From NCBI RefSeq assembly GCF_042485795.1, contig NZ_CP169368.1, positions 1,612,001 through 1,676,000 of the forward strand: a stretch of DNA of 64,000 nucleotides, written 5' to 3'. The DNA comes from Lonepinella sp042485795. GTDB lineage: Bacteria; Pseudomonadota; Gammaproteobacteria; Enterobacterales; Pasteurellaceae. Of this stretch, positions 25,524 through 39,150 are shown piece after piece. A program made the translations under genes and the position numbers. The notes under the pieces are model-generated. The model worked only from the letters and a program-made list of their open reading frames with translations, searched no databases and was not told where the DNA came from. The first letter of the stretch is position 1. Every line of letters begins with the position of its first letter.

Positions 25524-26294
25524 ATGGATACTGAAATCTTACTCACTATAAAATTGCAACAACAACTTTTTGTTGATCCTAAACGTGTTCGTTTATTAAA
25601 AGAAATCCAAAAGTGCGGTTCCATTAATCAAGCAGCTAAGAATGCCAAAGTGAGCTATAAAAGTGCATGGGATCACTTAGCCGCAATGAATGAAATCAGC
25701 CCCTATCCGCTACTTGAACGCAATGTCGGCGGAAAAAATGGTGGCGGAACATTGCTCACGAAATACGCCCTTCGCCTATTGCAACTCTATGATTTGCTTG
25801 CACAAACCCAAGAAAAAGCGTTTCATATTTTGCAAGATGAGAATATTTCACTCAACAGTTTACTTTCTGCCACTGCTCAATTTTCACTGCAAACCAGTGC
25901 AAGAAATCAACTATTTGGCAAAGTAAAACAATGTGTTATTCATCAACTTCATGCGACTGTAGAAATTAAATTACCAAGTCTATCACAACCTATTTTCGCT
26001 GAAATCACAAAAAAAAGTGCCGAACGTCTTCAATTAGCTTGGGGAAAAGAAGTTATGTTGCTATTTAAAGCTCCGTGGGTAAAAATTCATCAGGAAGCCC
26101 TTGAAGAAAAAAATAGCTTTGTGGCAACGGTTACGAATCTGTTAGATAAAGAAAATAATCAAGAGGTGATCTTGGCTTTAAATGATGAAATCGAATTTTG
26201 TGCCAGCCTTGAGTCACCCTTGGCATTAAACATTGGGCAACAGGTTTGGGCAAAAATCGATCCTGAACAGATTATTTTGGCAACCCTTTATTAA
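25524..26294 (+). CDS. modE: Molybdate-responsive transcriptional regulator ModE
   Basis: A 256-residue regulator. The N-terminal winged helix has LLKEIQKCGSINQAAKNAKVSYKSAWDHLAAMN and the GGKNGGGTLLT wing. Two molybdate-binding (Mop/TOBE) repeats follow, starting near SARNQLFGKV and ATVTNLLDKENN. Start MDTEILLTIKLQQQL was chosen over an ATG ten codons upstream, because it follows AGGAAAAAT and matches E. coli ModE. With molybdate bound it should repress modA through the box at 25416-25439. An uptake signal lies inside the HTH coding part. Confidence 0.94.
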   Translation: MDTEILLTIKLQQQLFVDPKRVRLLKEIQKCGSINQAAKNAKVSYKSAWDHLAAMNEISPYPLLERNVGGKNGGGTLLTKYALRLLQLYDLLAQTQEKAFHILQDENISLNSLLSATAQFSLQTSARNQLFGKVKQCVIHQLHATVEIKLPSLSQPIFAEITKKSAERLQLAWGKEVMLLFKAPWVKIHQEALEEKNSFVATVTNLLDKENNQEVILALNDEIEFCASLESPLALNIGQQVWAKIDPEQIILATLY

Positions 26295-26344
26295 TCTAAA
26301 CTTGGAATATTTTGAAAAATAGTTTCCTTTTTTTAGTTTTCCTA

Positions 26345-26374
26345 TTTACATTTATGTACTAGTGCAATAGTATA
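26345..26374 (+). promoter_or_regulatory. trpBA promoter with overlapping TrpR operator
   Basis: -35 TTTACA (26345-26350), a 17-bp spacer and -10 TAGTAT (26368-26373). Over the spacer and -10 lies TGTACTAGTGCAATAGTATA (26355-26374), which matches 16 of 20 bases of the TrpR operator palindrome with the CTAGT half intact. TrpR with tryptophan would exclude RNA polymerase, as in E. coli. Confidence 0.8.
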
Positions 26375-26413
26375 ACGACTATATATTAAAAAGAATTTAT
26401 GTAAGGAAATATT

Positions 26414-27610
26414 ATGACAGATACACTACTTGATCCCTATTTTGGGGAATTTGGGGGAATGTATGTTCCCGAAATTCTCATTCCAGTGTTAAAACAATTA
26501 GAAAAAGCCTTTGTTGATGCCAAAGACGATCCCAAATTTCAAACCGAATTCCAAGATTTACTGAAAAATTATGCAGGTCGCCCAACTGCTTTAACCCTTT
26601 GTCGCAATATTACTAAAGGTACAAAAACTAAAATTTATCTTAAACGTGAAGATCTTTTACACGGTGGTGCTCACAAAACTAACCAAGTACTTGGGCAAAT
26701 TTTACTTGCCAAACGAATGGGTAAAACCCGCATTATTGCAGAAACTGGTGCTGGTCAACACGGTGTAGCAACTGCATTAGCTTGTGCAATGCTTGGTATG
26801 CCTTGTCTTGTGTATATGGGAGCAAAGGATGTAGAACGCCAATCACCTAACGTTTTCCGTATGCGATTAATGGGTGCTGAAGTAGTGCCTGTACAAAAAG
26901 GATCTTGTTCTCTTAAAGATGCATGCTGCGAAGCAATGCGTGATTGGGCAGCAAATTATGAAACCACTCATTATTTGATTGGGACAGCCGCAGGCCCACA
27001 TCCATTCCCAACCATTGTACGTGAATTTCAGAAAATGATCGGCGAAGAAACTAAACGCCAAATTCTCGAAAAAGAAGGACGCTTACCAGATGCCGTGATT
27101 GCAGCGGTGGGAGGTGGATCCAATGCTATTGGAATGTTTGCAGATTTTATCAAAGAAAGCAACGTTCGCTTAATCGGTATTGAACCAGCAGGCAAAGGTA
27201 TTGAAACTGGTGAACACGGTGCTCCACTTGGACATGGTAAACCAGGGATTTATTTTGGTATGAAATCACCGATTATGCAAACGGAAGATGGACAAATTGA
27301 AGAATCTTATAGCATTTCTGCTGGATTGGATTTTCCATCCGTTGGTCCTCAACACGCCTATCTTAATTCTATTGGACGGGCGGAATATCCAAGTATTACC
27401 GATGATGAAGCCTTAAATGCGTTTAAAGAGTTAGCCCAACACGAAGGTATTATTCCTGCATTAGAAAGCTCTCATGCACTTGCTTATGCTTTAAAAATGG
27501 CAAAACAGAATCCAAACAAAGAGCAATTATTAGTGGTAAATTTATCTGGTCGTGGTGATAAAGATATTTTTACTGTAGATAAAATTTTCACAGAAAGAGG
27601 AATCCTGTAA
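26414..27610 (+). CDS. trpB: Tryptophan synthase beta chain
   Basis: A PLP enzyme that joins indole and serine to make tryptophan. It has 398 residues (E. coli 397). The PLP lysine lies in EDLLHGGAHKTNQ, and the phosphate-binding loop is GGGSNAIGMF. Start MTDTLLDPYFGEFGG follows TAAGGAAA. trpA follows with a TAATG overlap. trpE, D, C and F are not adjacent, so the tryptophan genes are split, as in H. influenzae. Confidence 0.97.
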   Translation: MTDTLLDPYFGEFGGMYVPEILIPVLKQLEKAFVDAKDDPKFQTEFQDLLKNYAGRPTALTLCRNITKGTKTKIYLKREDLLHGGAHKTNQVLGQILLAKRMGKTRIIAETGAGQHGVATALACAMLGMPCLVYMGAKDVERQSPNVFRMRLMGAEVVPVQKGSCSLKDACCEAMRDWAANYETTHYLIGTAAGPHPFPTIVREFQKMIGEETKRQILEKEGRLPDAVIAAVGGGSNAIGMFADFIKESNVRLIGIEPAGKGIETGEHGAPLGHGKPGIYFGMKSPIMQTEDGQIEESYSISAGLDFPSVGPQHAYLNSIGRAEYPSITDDEALNAFKELAQHEGIIPALESSHALAYALKMAKQNPNKEQLLVVNLSGRGDKDIFTVDKIFTERGIL

Positions 27611-28416
27611 TGAGTCGTTTTGCAACTTTATTTGATAATTTGGCAGCCAAAAATCAAGGTGGATTCGTACCATTTGTAACCTTAGGTGATCCAAATTTTG
27701 AACGTTCCTTTGAGATTATTTGTACTTTAGTTGATAATGGTGCTGATGCTTTAGAACTCGGTTTTCCTTTTTCAGATCCTCTATTAGATGGTCCCGTTAT
27801 TCAAGCCGCCAACAATCGTGCGTTAGAAGCATGTTGTAGCACAAAAGAAAGTTTCCAATTAATCGAAAAAGTGCGGTCAAAATATCCCGATATTCCGATC
27901 AGCTTATTGCTTTGTGCCAACTTAATCTATGCCCAAACCTTAGACGGATTTTATCAACGTTGTAAAAAAGTGGGGGTAGATGCGGTTCTCGTGGCAGATA
28001 TTCCATTATTGGCATCTGAACCCTATATTCAAGCAGCTAAAAAATATGGCATTCAACCTGTGTTTATTTGTCCGCCAAATGCTGATGAAAAAACTATTCA
28101 AGGAGTGGCAGAAAAATCTCAAGGTTATACGTATTTAGTTTCTCGTGCAGGAGTGACCAGTGCTGAAAACCAAAGTCACGCGAAAAATTTGGATAACTTA
28201 GTAGAATGTTTAAAAGCTCACCACGCTCCACCAATTTTACAAGGCTTCGGTATTGCTCAACCACAACAAGTCAAAGATGCGTTAAATATGGGGGTAGCAG
28301 GAGCAATTTCAGGATCAGCTACGGTGAAGATTATTGAGAAAAACTTGGATAATCACGTACAATGTTTGCAAGAATTAGCGGAATTTGTTAAAACAATGAA
28401 AAGAGCAACTTTATAA
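27610..28416 (+). CDS. trpA: Tryptophan synthase alpha chain
   Basis: A TIM-barrel enzyme that cleaves indole-glycerol phosphate and channels indole to TrpB. It has 268 residues, the same as E. coli. The catalytic Glu is in ALELGFPFSDPLLDGP with the Asp of FSDP, and the phosphate site is GISGSATVKII-like (GAISGSATVKII). It is the last gene of the pair. No strong terminator was seen in the 135 bp before the rRNA terminator region, where only an uptake signal (near 28517) stands out. Confidence 0.97.
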   Translation: MSRFATLFDNLAAKNQGGFVPFVTLGDPNFERSFEIICTLVDNGADALELGFPFSDPLLDGPVIQAANNRALEACCSTKESFQLIEKVRSKYPDIPISLLLCANLIYAQTLDGFYQRCKKVGVDAVLVADIPLLASEPYIQAAKKYGIQPVFICPPNADEKTIQGVAEKSQGYTYLVSRAGVTSAENQSHAKNLDNLVECLKAHHAPPILQGFGIAQPQQVKDALNMGVAGAISGSATVKIIEKNLDNHVQCLQELAEFVKTMKRATL

Positions 28417-28552
28417 AAGCAAAATCTTTCTTTATTTTCATCTCTAGTCAAGACTAAGGAAAAATTCCTATAATATAAAGAACAGAAAGTAACATATATC
28501 CAACATTGTTGACAAAAGTGCGGTTGATTTTAACGTAGTTTTAAGAGAATAG

Positions 28553-28584
28553 CAAAAACCCCAGCTACTCACGTAACTGGGGTT
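28553..28584 (-). terminator. rRNA operon terminator
   Basis: In minus-strand sense AACCCCAG / CTGGGGTT (8-bp GC-rich stem, 12-nt loop) is followed by TTT, about 20 bp downstream of the 5S gene. Confidence 0.9.
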
Positions 28585-28600
28585 CGTTGTTGTAATAAAA

Positions 28601-28719
28601 AACCTGATGGTGACCTACTCTCACATTGGGATTCCCAACACTACCATCGGCATCACAGCATTTCACTTCTGAGTTCGGCATGGAGTCAGGTGGCACTACT
28701 GCATTATGACCATCAGGAA
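28601..28719 (-). rRNA. rrf: 5S ribosomal RNA
   Basis: About 118 nt. Ends CCTGATGG / CCATCAGG pair, and the conserved CATGCCGAACTCAGAAGTGAAA, GCCGATGGTAGTGT and GAGAGTAGG stretches are present. The exact ends are estimated from the E. coli sequence. Confidence 0.97.
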
Positions 28720-28929
28720 ATCAGGGGTCAGATGACAGGTTTCAGACGGCAGTACCGTGTGTTATCCTGTATCCTACTTAATTCTTTCCTTTTTGTATTT
28801 TGTTCTTTAAATTTGAAACAAGCTGTCTGTTCGATTTTCTTTTTTGTCTGTTCGTTACTTTCACGCTCTTCAACTGTCTTCTGTCTTCTGACATCTGTCT
28901 TCTGAATCAAAACCACTTGAGCGTTGTAT
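28720..28929 (-). other. 23S-5S spacer with short tandem repeats
   Basis: A 210-bp spacer, longer than the ~90 bp in E. coli and without a tRNA. In minus-strand sense TCAGAAGACAGA-like units recur three times close to the 23S end (28870-28905), and AACAGACA recurs further on. The part next to 23S (AACTATACAACGCTCAAG) can pair with the 23S leader to form the RNase III processing stem. Confidence 0.55.
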
Positions 28930-31929
<3,000 letters not shown>

Positions 31930-32067
31930 ATACAACCTCAAATGTTTTCAAAAACAAATGATGTTGCTGTTTCAACTAAACACTTGACCGCTTTTGTTCA
32001 GTCAAGATTTTTTCTTCTACTCAGACTTTCTTTCGAAAATCTCTCAGTTTTCAGCTTGTTTCCAATT

Positions 32068-32080
32068 TTTTAAAGAACAA
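32068..32080 (-). promoter_or_regulatory. boxA-like element in the 16S-23S spacer
   Basis: TTGTTCTTTAAAA in minus-strand sense resembles the rRNA antitermination boxA (TGCTCTTTAACA). It lies about 140 bp before the 23S start. Confidence 0.6.
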
Positions 32081-32135
32081 TAAGAAAATAATATAGATAA
32101 TCCATTTCTTGTTTATCTACCGAATCATCTTTAAT

Positions 32136-32211
32136 TGGCGTCCCCACGGGGATTCGAACCCCGGTTACCGCCGTGAAAGGGCGATGTCCTAGGCCTCTAG
32201 ACGATGGGGAC
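32136..32211 (-). tRNA. tRNA-Glu (anticodon TTC) in the 16S-23S spacer
   Basis: 76 nt with encoded CCA. Acceptor GTCCCCA / TGGGGAC, anticodon loop CTTTCAC with TTC, and T-arm GTTCGAATC. It is the only tRNA in this spacer, which has no Ile/Ala pair. Confidence 0.98.
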
Positions 32212-32328
32212 AACAGGTAAAGATAATTTGTTGTCTTTTATTATTCGCACTTCTTTTTTCGTTTCATTCGTTTCGCTTGCTCGACCTAGTAAGCAATGAA
32301 AAGTGCGGTCTTTCTCTTTCTTTGTTTA

Positions 32329-32361
32329 CAATTATCAGCCAATCTGTGTGGACACTTATTG
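32329..32361 (-). other. 16S processing stem, 3' arm
   Basis: Nearly complementary to the 16S leader at 34050-34084; the shared core is AATCTGTGTGG. The two arms would form the long RNase III stem that frees pre-16S rRNA. Confidence 0.75.
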
Positions 32362-32375
32362 TCTCTCGTTTTCGG

Positions 32376-33914
<1,539 letters not shown>

Positions 33915-34049
33915 AAGTTCGATCGCTCAATAAACTGCTTGCTTTTAAATCTTACTTTTCATTCCCAAAAGAACAAAAAGTTAATGAATTTCTAAGTTAA
34001 GCACCTATTAAGACTTCAAGTTTTATTTAATTTTTTAAAACTAGTCAAT

Positions 34050-34092
34050 CAACAAGTGCCCACACAGATTGTCTGATAAATTGTTAAAGAAC
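34050..34092 (-). promoter_or_regulatory. rRNA leader: boxA and 16S processing stem 5' arm
   Basis: boxA GTTCTTTAACAA (34081-34092) is followed by ATCAGACAATCTGTGTGGGC, nearly the same as the E. coli rrn leader. boxA starts only 28 bp after tRNA-Pro, too close for a promoter in the gap, so transcription should come from upstream of the tRNAs. Confidence 0.8.
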
Positions 34093-34120
34093 GATTTTGC
34101 TTTCGCAAATTTTATAAAAT

Positions 34121-34197
34121 TGGTCGGCGAGATAGGATTTGAACCTACGACCCACTGGTCCCAAACCAGTTGCGCTACCAAGCTGCGCTACTCGCCG
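34121..34197 (-). tRNA. tRNA-Pro (anticodon TGG)
   Basis: 77 nt with encoded CCA. Acceptor CGGCGAG / CTCGCCG, anticodon loop TTTGGGA with TGG, and T-arm GTTCAAATC. It is the last of three tRNAs before the rRNA operon. Confidence 0.97.
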
Positions 34198-34223
34198 TCA
34201 GATTTTACTACTTAGGTAGTAAA

Positions 34224-34300
34224 TGGGGTGGCTAATGGGATTCGAACCCACGACAACTGGAATCACAATCCAGGGCTCTACCAACTGAGCTATAGCCACC
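34224..34300 (-). tRNA. tRNA-His (anticodon GTG)
   Basis: 77 nt including the extra 5' G of histidine tRNAs and encoded CCA. Acceptor GGTGGCT / AGCCACC, anticodon loop TTGTGAT with GTG. It is nearly the same as E. coli hisR. Confidence 0.97.
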
Positions 34301-34330
34301 ATTGTTTTTATGTTGAATTGCATTAACTTC

Positions 34331-34407
<77 letters not shown>

Positions 34408-34434
34408 ACACATATTGCGTTGCAACGGATGCGT

Positions 34435-34463
34435 ATATTAATGATTTTGCTTGTTGTTGTCTA
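34435..34463 (-). promoter_or_regulatory. Promoter of the tRNA-Arg/His/Pro (and probably rRNA) transcript
   Basis: In minus-strand sense -35 TAGACA, a 17-bp spacer and -10 TAATAT, with A/T-rich sequence upstream like an UP element. The predicted start lies about 20 bp before tRNA-Arg. Confidence 0.75.
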
Positions 34464-34549
34464 GCATTTTTTACAAAAAAATTGCGTTTTTCTAACGTTA
34501 GCTGTTAATTTGTGCAATTTGTTTGGAATTTATTTCGGTTCCAATTATT

Positions 34550-35272
34550 TTATAACTTATTCGTCATATAATAATAAGCATATCGCAATAAATTTAATTG
34601 ACGTTGCCAACGTGTCGGCTGACTTAATAAACGATATAACCATTCCAAATTCAGTTTTCGCCATAACAACGGAGCCCGTTTGGTCTTACCCACCAACACA
34701 TCAAAACTCCCCCCCACTCCCATATAAAGGCAATCAGGATAAATCTGTTGTGCTTTTTGCATAAAAATCTCTTGTTTTGGCGATCCCATTGCCACTGTCA
34801 CAAACTTCGCATTACTTTGCTTAATTCTTTCAATCACTGCCCTTTCTTCTTGTTCAGAAAAATAACCATGTTGGTATCCCACAATATCCACTTGCTGATG
34901 CGATAATTTTTCTGCCACCAGATTCACCACATCCGCTTGTCCCCCCACCAAAAAAACTGGCACACTCAATTCTGCCGAACGTTGCAACAAGGCTTGCCAT
35001 AAATCAATCCCTGCAATCCGTGTTAATTTTTGCCATTGTGGATATTTCTTTTTAATGGAAAAAACCACGCTAATACCGTCTGCATAGTTAAATTCTGCTT
35101 GCTGAATTAAGGCGTTCACTTGGGGATTTTTAGCACAAGCAATCATTTTTTCCGCATTTATCGCAATCAATAACCCCGTTTTTATTTGCTTTGCTGAGAT
35201 CAAATGATCCGCCAACACTTGCTTATTTTCAGGCACTAAAATAGCTATTTCTCGAATGACAACTTTTTCCAT
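34550..35272 (-). CDS. wecG: WecG/TagA/CpsF glycosyltransferase (ManNAcA transferase of ECA)
   Basis: Adds ManNAc-uronate to lipid I, the second step of enterobacterial common antigen (ECA) assembly, at the cytoplasmic membrane face. It has 240 residues from MEKVVIREI; an ATG 13 codons upstream is open, but AAGGA precedes this one. Motifs of the family are NAEKMIACAKNP, NYADGISVVF, GYQHGYFSEQE, VAMGSPKQE and MGVGGSFDVLVG. It overlaps wzyE by 28 bp and ends the cluster just upstream of the tRNA promoter. Confidence 0.9.
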   Translation of the reverse strand: MEKVVIREIAILVPENKQVLADHLISAKQIKTGLLIAINAEKMIACAKNPQVNALIQQAEFNYADGISVVFSIKKKYPQWQKLTRIAGIDLWQALLQRSAELSVPVFLVGGQADVVNLVAEKLSHQQVDIVGYQHGYFSEQEERAVIERIKQSNAKFVTVAMGSPKQEIFMQKAQQIYPDCLYMGVGGSFDVLVGKTKRAPLLWRKLNLEWLYRLLSQPTRWQRQLNLLRYAYYYMTNKL

Positions 35273-36537
35273 TTTACGATTCCTTTTGCTAATCCATACG
35301 CCACGCCCCAACCTATCGTCAAAAAGACAAAACGAGAAACAAACGCATCAAACCCTTCTCGCACTAACACCGTCAGAGTAAAAATATGCGAAAAACAATA
35401 GGCTTTTAACACCGCACTTTCATGACCTTTAGCCCAACGGTACAACCCATCAAATTCTTTGACAACCAATGCCGAGCCAACCGCCCCCACCAAAATCATT
35501 GGATAGCCCCCCATAATGTAAAACGATCCAATTAATGTTGGGGAAATCGCCAAGCCAGCATAATAATGCTTAATCTCCCAAGTAAAATAATTTGCCGTAT
35601 TTAACACTAAATCAGGACGATCCGCCCATAAGACTTTGGGAATATACACATAAAAATCCCGAATAATGGGCATTAATCCTTGATATTCAATATTTTTTGT
35701 ATTGAGAATGGTTGCCAAATTTTCCCACGGCGAAAAGGTATCCCGAGTTAAGTGTAAAAAACGAAACAGCGTTTGTTCATCGTTAAAAGCTAACCCATAT
35801 CGCCACATTGCCAATAAAAACATGGCGAAAATACCTAAAATTGCCAACATCACTAAAGCAAACATGGAAATATAGCCCTGAGCAATGCCAATCAACACAA
35901 ACAAAGCAACCGCTAAAGCTAAGTTTGCACGCGTGCCACCGATCACCACATAACTCAACACGCCGAAAGCCACGCCTAAGCACAGAAATTGCCACCAACG
36001 GCGTTTACTTGGTTGAATAAAATAAAAAATTAACAACGCTGGCAAGCAAAAATAAAAAAAACGTTTTAAGGCAACCGCACTCACTTGTGTTGAAAAAATC
36101 TGGTTATAGGCGGTTAATTTAAATAATAACAAACCATTCAACCCATAAAAAATCCCCATTGCCCCTAAACTTATCGCCAATAAAATCCACATCGTGATCT
36201 TTGCTGTAAACTGCGGTGTATTTTTCTCGAGTTTTACTGGCAATAAACGGGGATAAAATTTGCCCTGATAAACCCAATAATAAAGTAAATAAAATCCTGT
36301 TGCGGTCAACAAAGTTTGGCATAAGACCGCAAAAGGTGGCAATGAAATATGAAAGCCATACATCAAGCCCATCGACAACGGAAAGCCTAAATAAAAGACC
36401 GACAAATAAACCAAGCTAAACAATAAATGAAAGGAAAAACCTTGCTGTTTTACATCTTGTTGTAATAAATAAAGCACCACACTTAATGACAAAATATACA
36501 AGAGCGTCAACAGGATAAGTTCTGCAAATTCAAGCAT
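35245..36537 (-). CDS. wzyE: ECA polysaccharide polymerase WzyE
   Basis: An integral membrane polymerase that joins ECA trisaccharide repeats in the periplasm. It has 430 residues with about 11 hydrophobic segments. Blocks shared with E. coli WzyE include VALKRFFYF, VVIGGTRAN (a periplasmic loop), FLHLTRDTFSPWENLA, LNTANYFTWE and GLAISPTLIGS. It overlaps wecF by 8 bp and wecG by 28 bp. Confidence 0.92.
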   Translation of the reverse strand: MLEFAELILLTLLYILSLSVVLYLLQQDVKQQGFSFHLLFSLVYLSVFYLGFPLSMGLMYGFHISLPPFAVLCQTLLTATGFYLLYYWVYQGKFYPRLLPVKLEKNTPQFTAKITMWILLAISLGAMGIFYGLNGLLLFKLTAYNQIFSTQVSAVALKRFFYFCLPALLIFYFIQPSKRRWWQFLCLGVAFGVLSYVVIGGTRANLALAVALFVLIGIAQGYISMFALVMLAILGIFAMFLLAMWRYGLAFNDEQTLFRFLHLTRDTFSPWENLATILNTKNIEYQGLMPIIRDFYVYIPKVLWADRPDLVLNTANYFTWEIKHYYAGLAISPTLIGSFYIMGGYPMILVGAVGSALVVKEFDGLYRWAKGHESAVLKAYCFSHIFTLTVLVREGFDAFVSRFVFLTIGWGVAYGLAKGIVKWKKLSFEK

Positions 36538-37612
36538 TCTCTTCCCCTTGTTGCAAAATCTGCATTAATATAGCCAACCAACCTGCAATAAAATGGGGAT
36601 CAAAAAAGCCAATACTCTCTTTATCAAGTGCGGTTAATTGTTGTTGCGTGTCGAAAATGGCTTGTTCCGTCACCTGATTCTGCAACAGAAACGGCACTTG
36701 ATATAATCGCATATCGTCAATAAAGGTATTTTTCGGGTGTAACACCACTGGCACATTAAATTGAGTTAATAAACACAAGGATCCCACCCCTTGCTGACGT
36801 TGAAAAATAAAATACGCCACATCACATTGATTAAGCAAAGCTAAATAATCTTGAAATGGCATTTTTTCGGTTAAAATTTGCATCGCACTTTGAGCAAATA
36901 ACCGTGTGGCTTGAGCAGACACTTGGGCAATATAATCACCGTTATGTTCGGGATAGCCCATTGGTATAATAATCTGCACATTATCCCCAAGCTGTTGTTT
37001 TATTTGCTCCAGCCCCACCAAATGACGATTAGACGGATCGCCAGAATTGCCTAATAAAATGGTTAATTTATCCGATTTTTGCTTTTCCGTTGGCTGAAAA
37101 CCGCGGTGCATTTTACTCGGAAAATACACTAAATGCCCTTGCACATTTGGATTAATATGCTGTTTAAAATAACTTAAATCCCCCTGATAACCTGCCACGG
37201 AAATTAATTTCTTTTGAATAAAACGGCGTAACGGATAAGCCAATTTAAATTTCCATTGTTGACTGTCTTCGTGTAAATCTGCCCCCCACATTTGCCAAGT
37301 GAGTCTTTCGGGCGGTAATTTGCCGAAAAAGATAGCGAGCCAAAGGGGGAAATTAAATTGACCGTGTAAATAAAAATAGTGTTGTGGATCTTGCTTCGCT
37401 AACTGACATACGGCTTGAGCAATACTTTTTTTACACTCAAACTCTTGTATGCAAAGGCTCGGATATTGATCCTGATAACCGTTCCCCACCACCAACACTT
37501 GCTTAATGGCTTCTTTCGGTAATTGGGGCTGCAAATGCTCCGCTAAAAAACGCAACATGGTATGATTATGATGTGGAATGGGCGAACCTAAAACGTGAAT
37601 AATCTGTTTCAT
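36530..37612 (-). CDS. wecF: TDP-Fuc4NAc:lipid II Fuc4NAc transferase (ECA)
   Basis: Adds 4-acetamido-4,6-dideoxygalactose, the third sugar of the ECA repeat. It has 360 residues (E. coli WecF 359). Conserved blocks are HVLGSPIPHHNHTMLRF, YLHGQFNFPLWLA, WGADLHE, ILLGNSGDPSNRH and YFIFQRQQGVGSLCLL. Its ATG overlaps the wzxE stop (ATGA). The presence of this gene implies that the cell makes TDP-Fuc4NAc, whose synthesis genes are not here. Confidence 0.92.
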   Translation of the reverse strand: MKQIIHVLGSPIPHHNHTMLRFLAEHLQPQLPKEAIKQVLVVGNGYQDQYPSLCIQEFECKKSIAQAVCQLAKQDPQHYFYLHGQFNFPLWLAIFFGKLPPERLTWQMWGADLHEDSQQWKFKLAYPLRRFIQKKLISVAGYQGDLSYFKQHINPNVQGHLVYFPSKMHRGFQPTEKQKSDKLTILLGNSGDPSNRHLVGLEQIKQQLGDNVQIIIPMGYPEHNGDYIAQVSAQATRLFAQSAMQILTEKMPFQDYLALLNQCDVAYFIFQRQQGVGSLCLLTQFNVPVVLHPKNTFIDDMRLYQVPFLLQNQVTEQAIFDTQQQLTALDKESIGFFDPHFIAGWLAILMQILQQGEENA

Positions 37613-38880
37613 CGTTTTTTACTCCCATAATCCAACTTAAATAAAACCCAACAAAAACCGAAATAAGTCATATAGCAAAGTCCATAACCCAAGGTTGCCC
37701 CTGCGACACCCTGTTGTGCGATCCCATAACTAGATAAACCAAACAATAACATTCCCTGTACAATTTCAGCACAAATATAGCGACCAGTCGCAGCTTTGGC
37801 TAACCATAAATAGCCAAAAACGTAGCTCGCCACTTTAAACAGATCGCCCACTAATTGCCAACCAAACAAATCAGACATTGGGGTAAAATCAGGGCTAAAT
37901 AACACAATGATCAAATAATCTCGCGAAAAAAACACCAATAACGCCAGACCTAACGCCAACGGAAAAATAAAACCCAAGGCTTTTTTAACTTCTTTCTGAA
38001 TCGCCGATTTATCGCTTAATTTAGCAAAGGTGGGCAATAAATACACGGAAAATGCTGTGGTTAAAAGCTGTAAATAGGCATCGGAAATACGGCTTAATCC
38101 TTGCCATAAACCCACCGCACTTAATCCTTGGCTTTCGATTAATTGATTGCGTAATAAAATATACACTGTTGGTATAATACAAACAGCGACAAGGGTCATT
38201 ATCATATAATGACGAAGAATATGACTGGCAGATAAATCAAAATTTGGCTTTAACCATTGCCAGTGCCAATTTTGTTTTAGTAACGCAATCAGACTGGGGA
38301 CAAGAATTAAGGCTGGAATACAGGCAAAACCGATTAACGCCCCCTGATAGCCCCATATCCATAAACAAAACAGCAACCACAATGCTCCCACTAAATTAGC
38401 AAAAATGGAACTCATCGCACAGGCTTTGGCTTGACGTTGTCCTTTTAAAATGGCGATAAAATAATTACCTAATGCTATTAAGCATTGCAGCAAGGCAAGT
38501 ATTTGAATGGTTAGACTGTAATCAGCGGTTTGAAATAAAAACAAGGAAATGGGTTGAGTAAACATCAAACCAATCACGGCTAACATCACCGAAACCAGTA
38601 TAATCAATAGACTACTCGCCCCTAAAATGGCTTGTAACCGTTGCGGATCCTGTTCATATTCTGCCACAAATTTAGTCACCGCATTTAAAATCCCAGCCCC
38701 TGACAGCACGCCGAATACCGTGAGCAAGGTCATATAATTTGCCGCCTGTCCTAACCCTGCCGAGCCAAAATTTAGAGCAAAGATTTTAATGACAACTAGC
38801 CCAATAATGAGTTTAATGGCAACAGCGGTGGATGTCCAAAGGGTTGTACTGGTTAAGGTTGGTTTTGTGATTGTTGACAT
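37609..38880 (-). CDS. wzxE: Lipid III flippase WzxE
   Basis: Moves undecaprenyl-linked ECA trisaccharide across the inner membrane. It has 423 residues with about 12 hydrophobic helices, and belongs to the polysaccharide transporter part of the MOP superfamily. The N-terminal LWTSTAVAIKLIIGLVVIKIFALNFGSAGLGQAANYMTL is very like E. coli WzxE. It begins the second block of the ECA cluster after a 270-bp gap from wzzE. Confidence 0.92.
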   Translation of the reverse strand: MSTITKPTLTSTTLWTSTAVAIKLIIGLVVIKIFALNFGSAGLGQAANYMTLLTVFGVLSGAGILNAVTKFVAEYEQDPQRLQAILGASSLLIILVSVMLAVIGLMFTQPISLFLFQTADYSLTIQILALLQCLIALGNYFIAILKGQRQAKACAMSSIFANLVGALWLLFCLWIWGYQGALIGFACIPALILVPSLIALLKQNWHWQWLKPNFDLSASHILRHYMIMTLVAVCIIPTVYILLRNQLIESQGLSAVGLWQGLSRISDAYLQLLTTAFSVYLLPTFAKLSDKSAIQKEVKKALGFIFPLALGLALLVFFSRDYLIIVLFSPDFTPMSDLFGWQLVGDLFKVASYVFGYLWLAKAATGRYICAEIVQGMLLFGLSSYGIAQQGVAGATLGYGLCYMTYFGFCWVLFKLDYGSKKR

Positions 38881-39150
38881 ATCAGTGACCGCCTTTATTT
38901 TTGCTATTTTGCCGTTTTAAATCACAGCACCGCAAAAATCTAAATAAACTTGAGTTAAATGTGGCATGATTTTATCAGGGCAACAATTTCTTACCATTAT
39001 TAGATATGCAATAGTAAATTTGATTTGCCCCTCAACCAACTAGGCTTATGCTAGGCAATAGTCACTCTCGTACAAAAATAAGATCAAAATGAAACGCACT
39101 CAAAATACACCGCACTTTGGTTAAATGCGAATGCTGAGATCGGTAAGATC
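38881..39150 (-). other. Gap where wecB-wecC-rffGH-wecDE stand in E. coli
   Basis: 270 bp without a gene. It holds one uptake signal (near 39110) and a CTAGGC direct repeat near 39041-39056. I see no fragment of the missing sugar genes, no clear terminator and no obvious promoter. Near wzxE the minus strand has GGCGGTCAC, only partly like the RfaH ops element GGCGGTAG. Confidence 0.5.

Noticed and set aside
34510..34764. 84-codon plus-strand ORF across the tRNA promoter and the wecG end
   Set aside because: It overlaps wecG in antisense, has no ribosome site and no recognisable family.
38870..38905. RfaH ops-like element before wzxE
   Set aside because: GGCGGTCAC matches only the first six bases of GGCGGTAG, and no JUMPstart context is seen.
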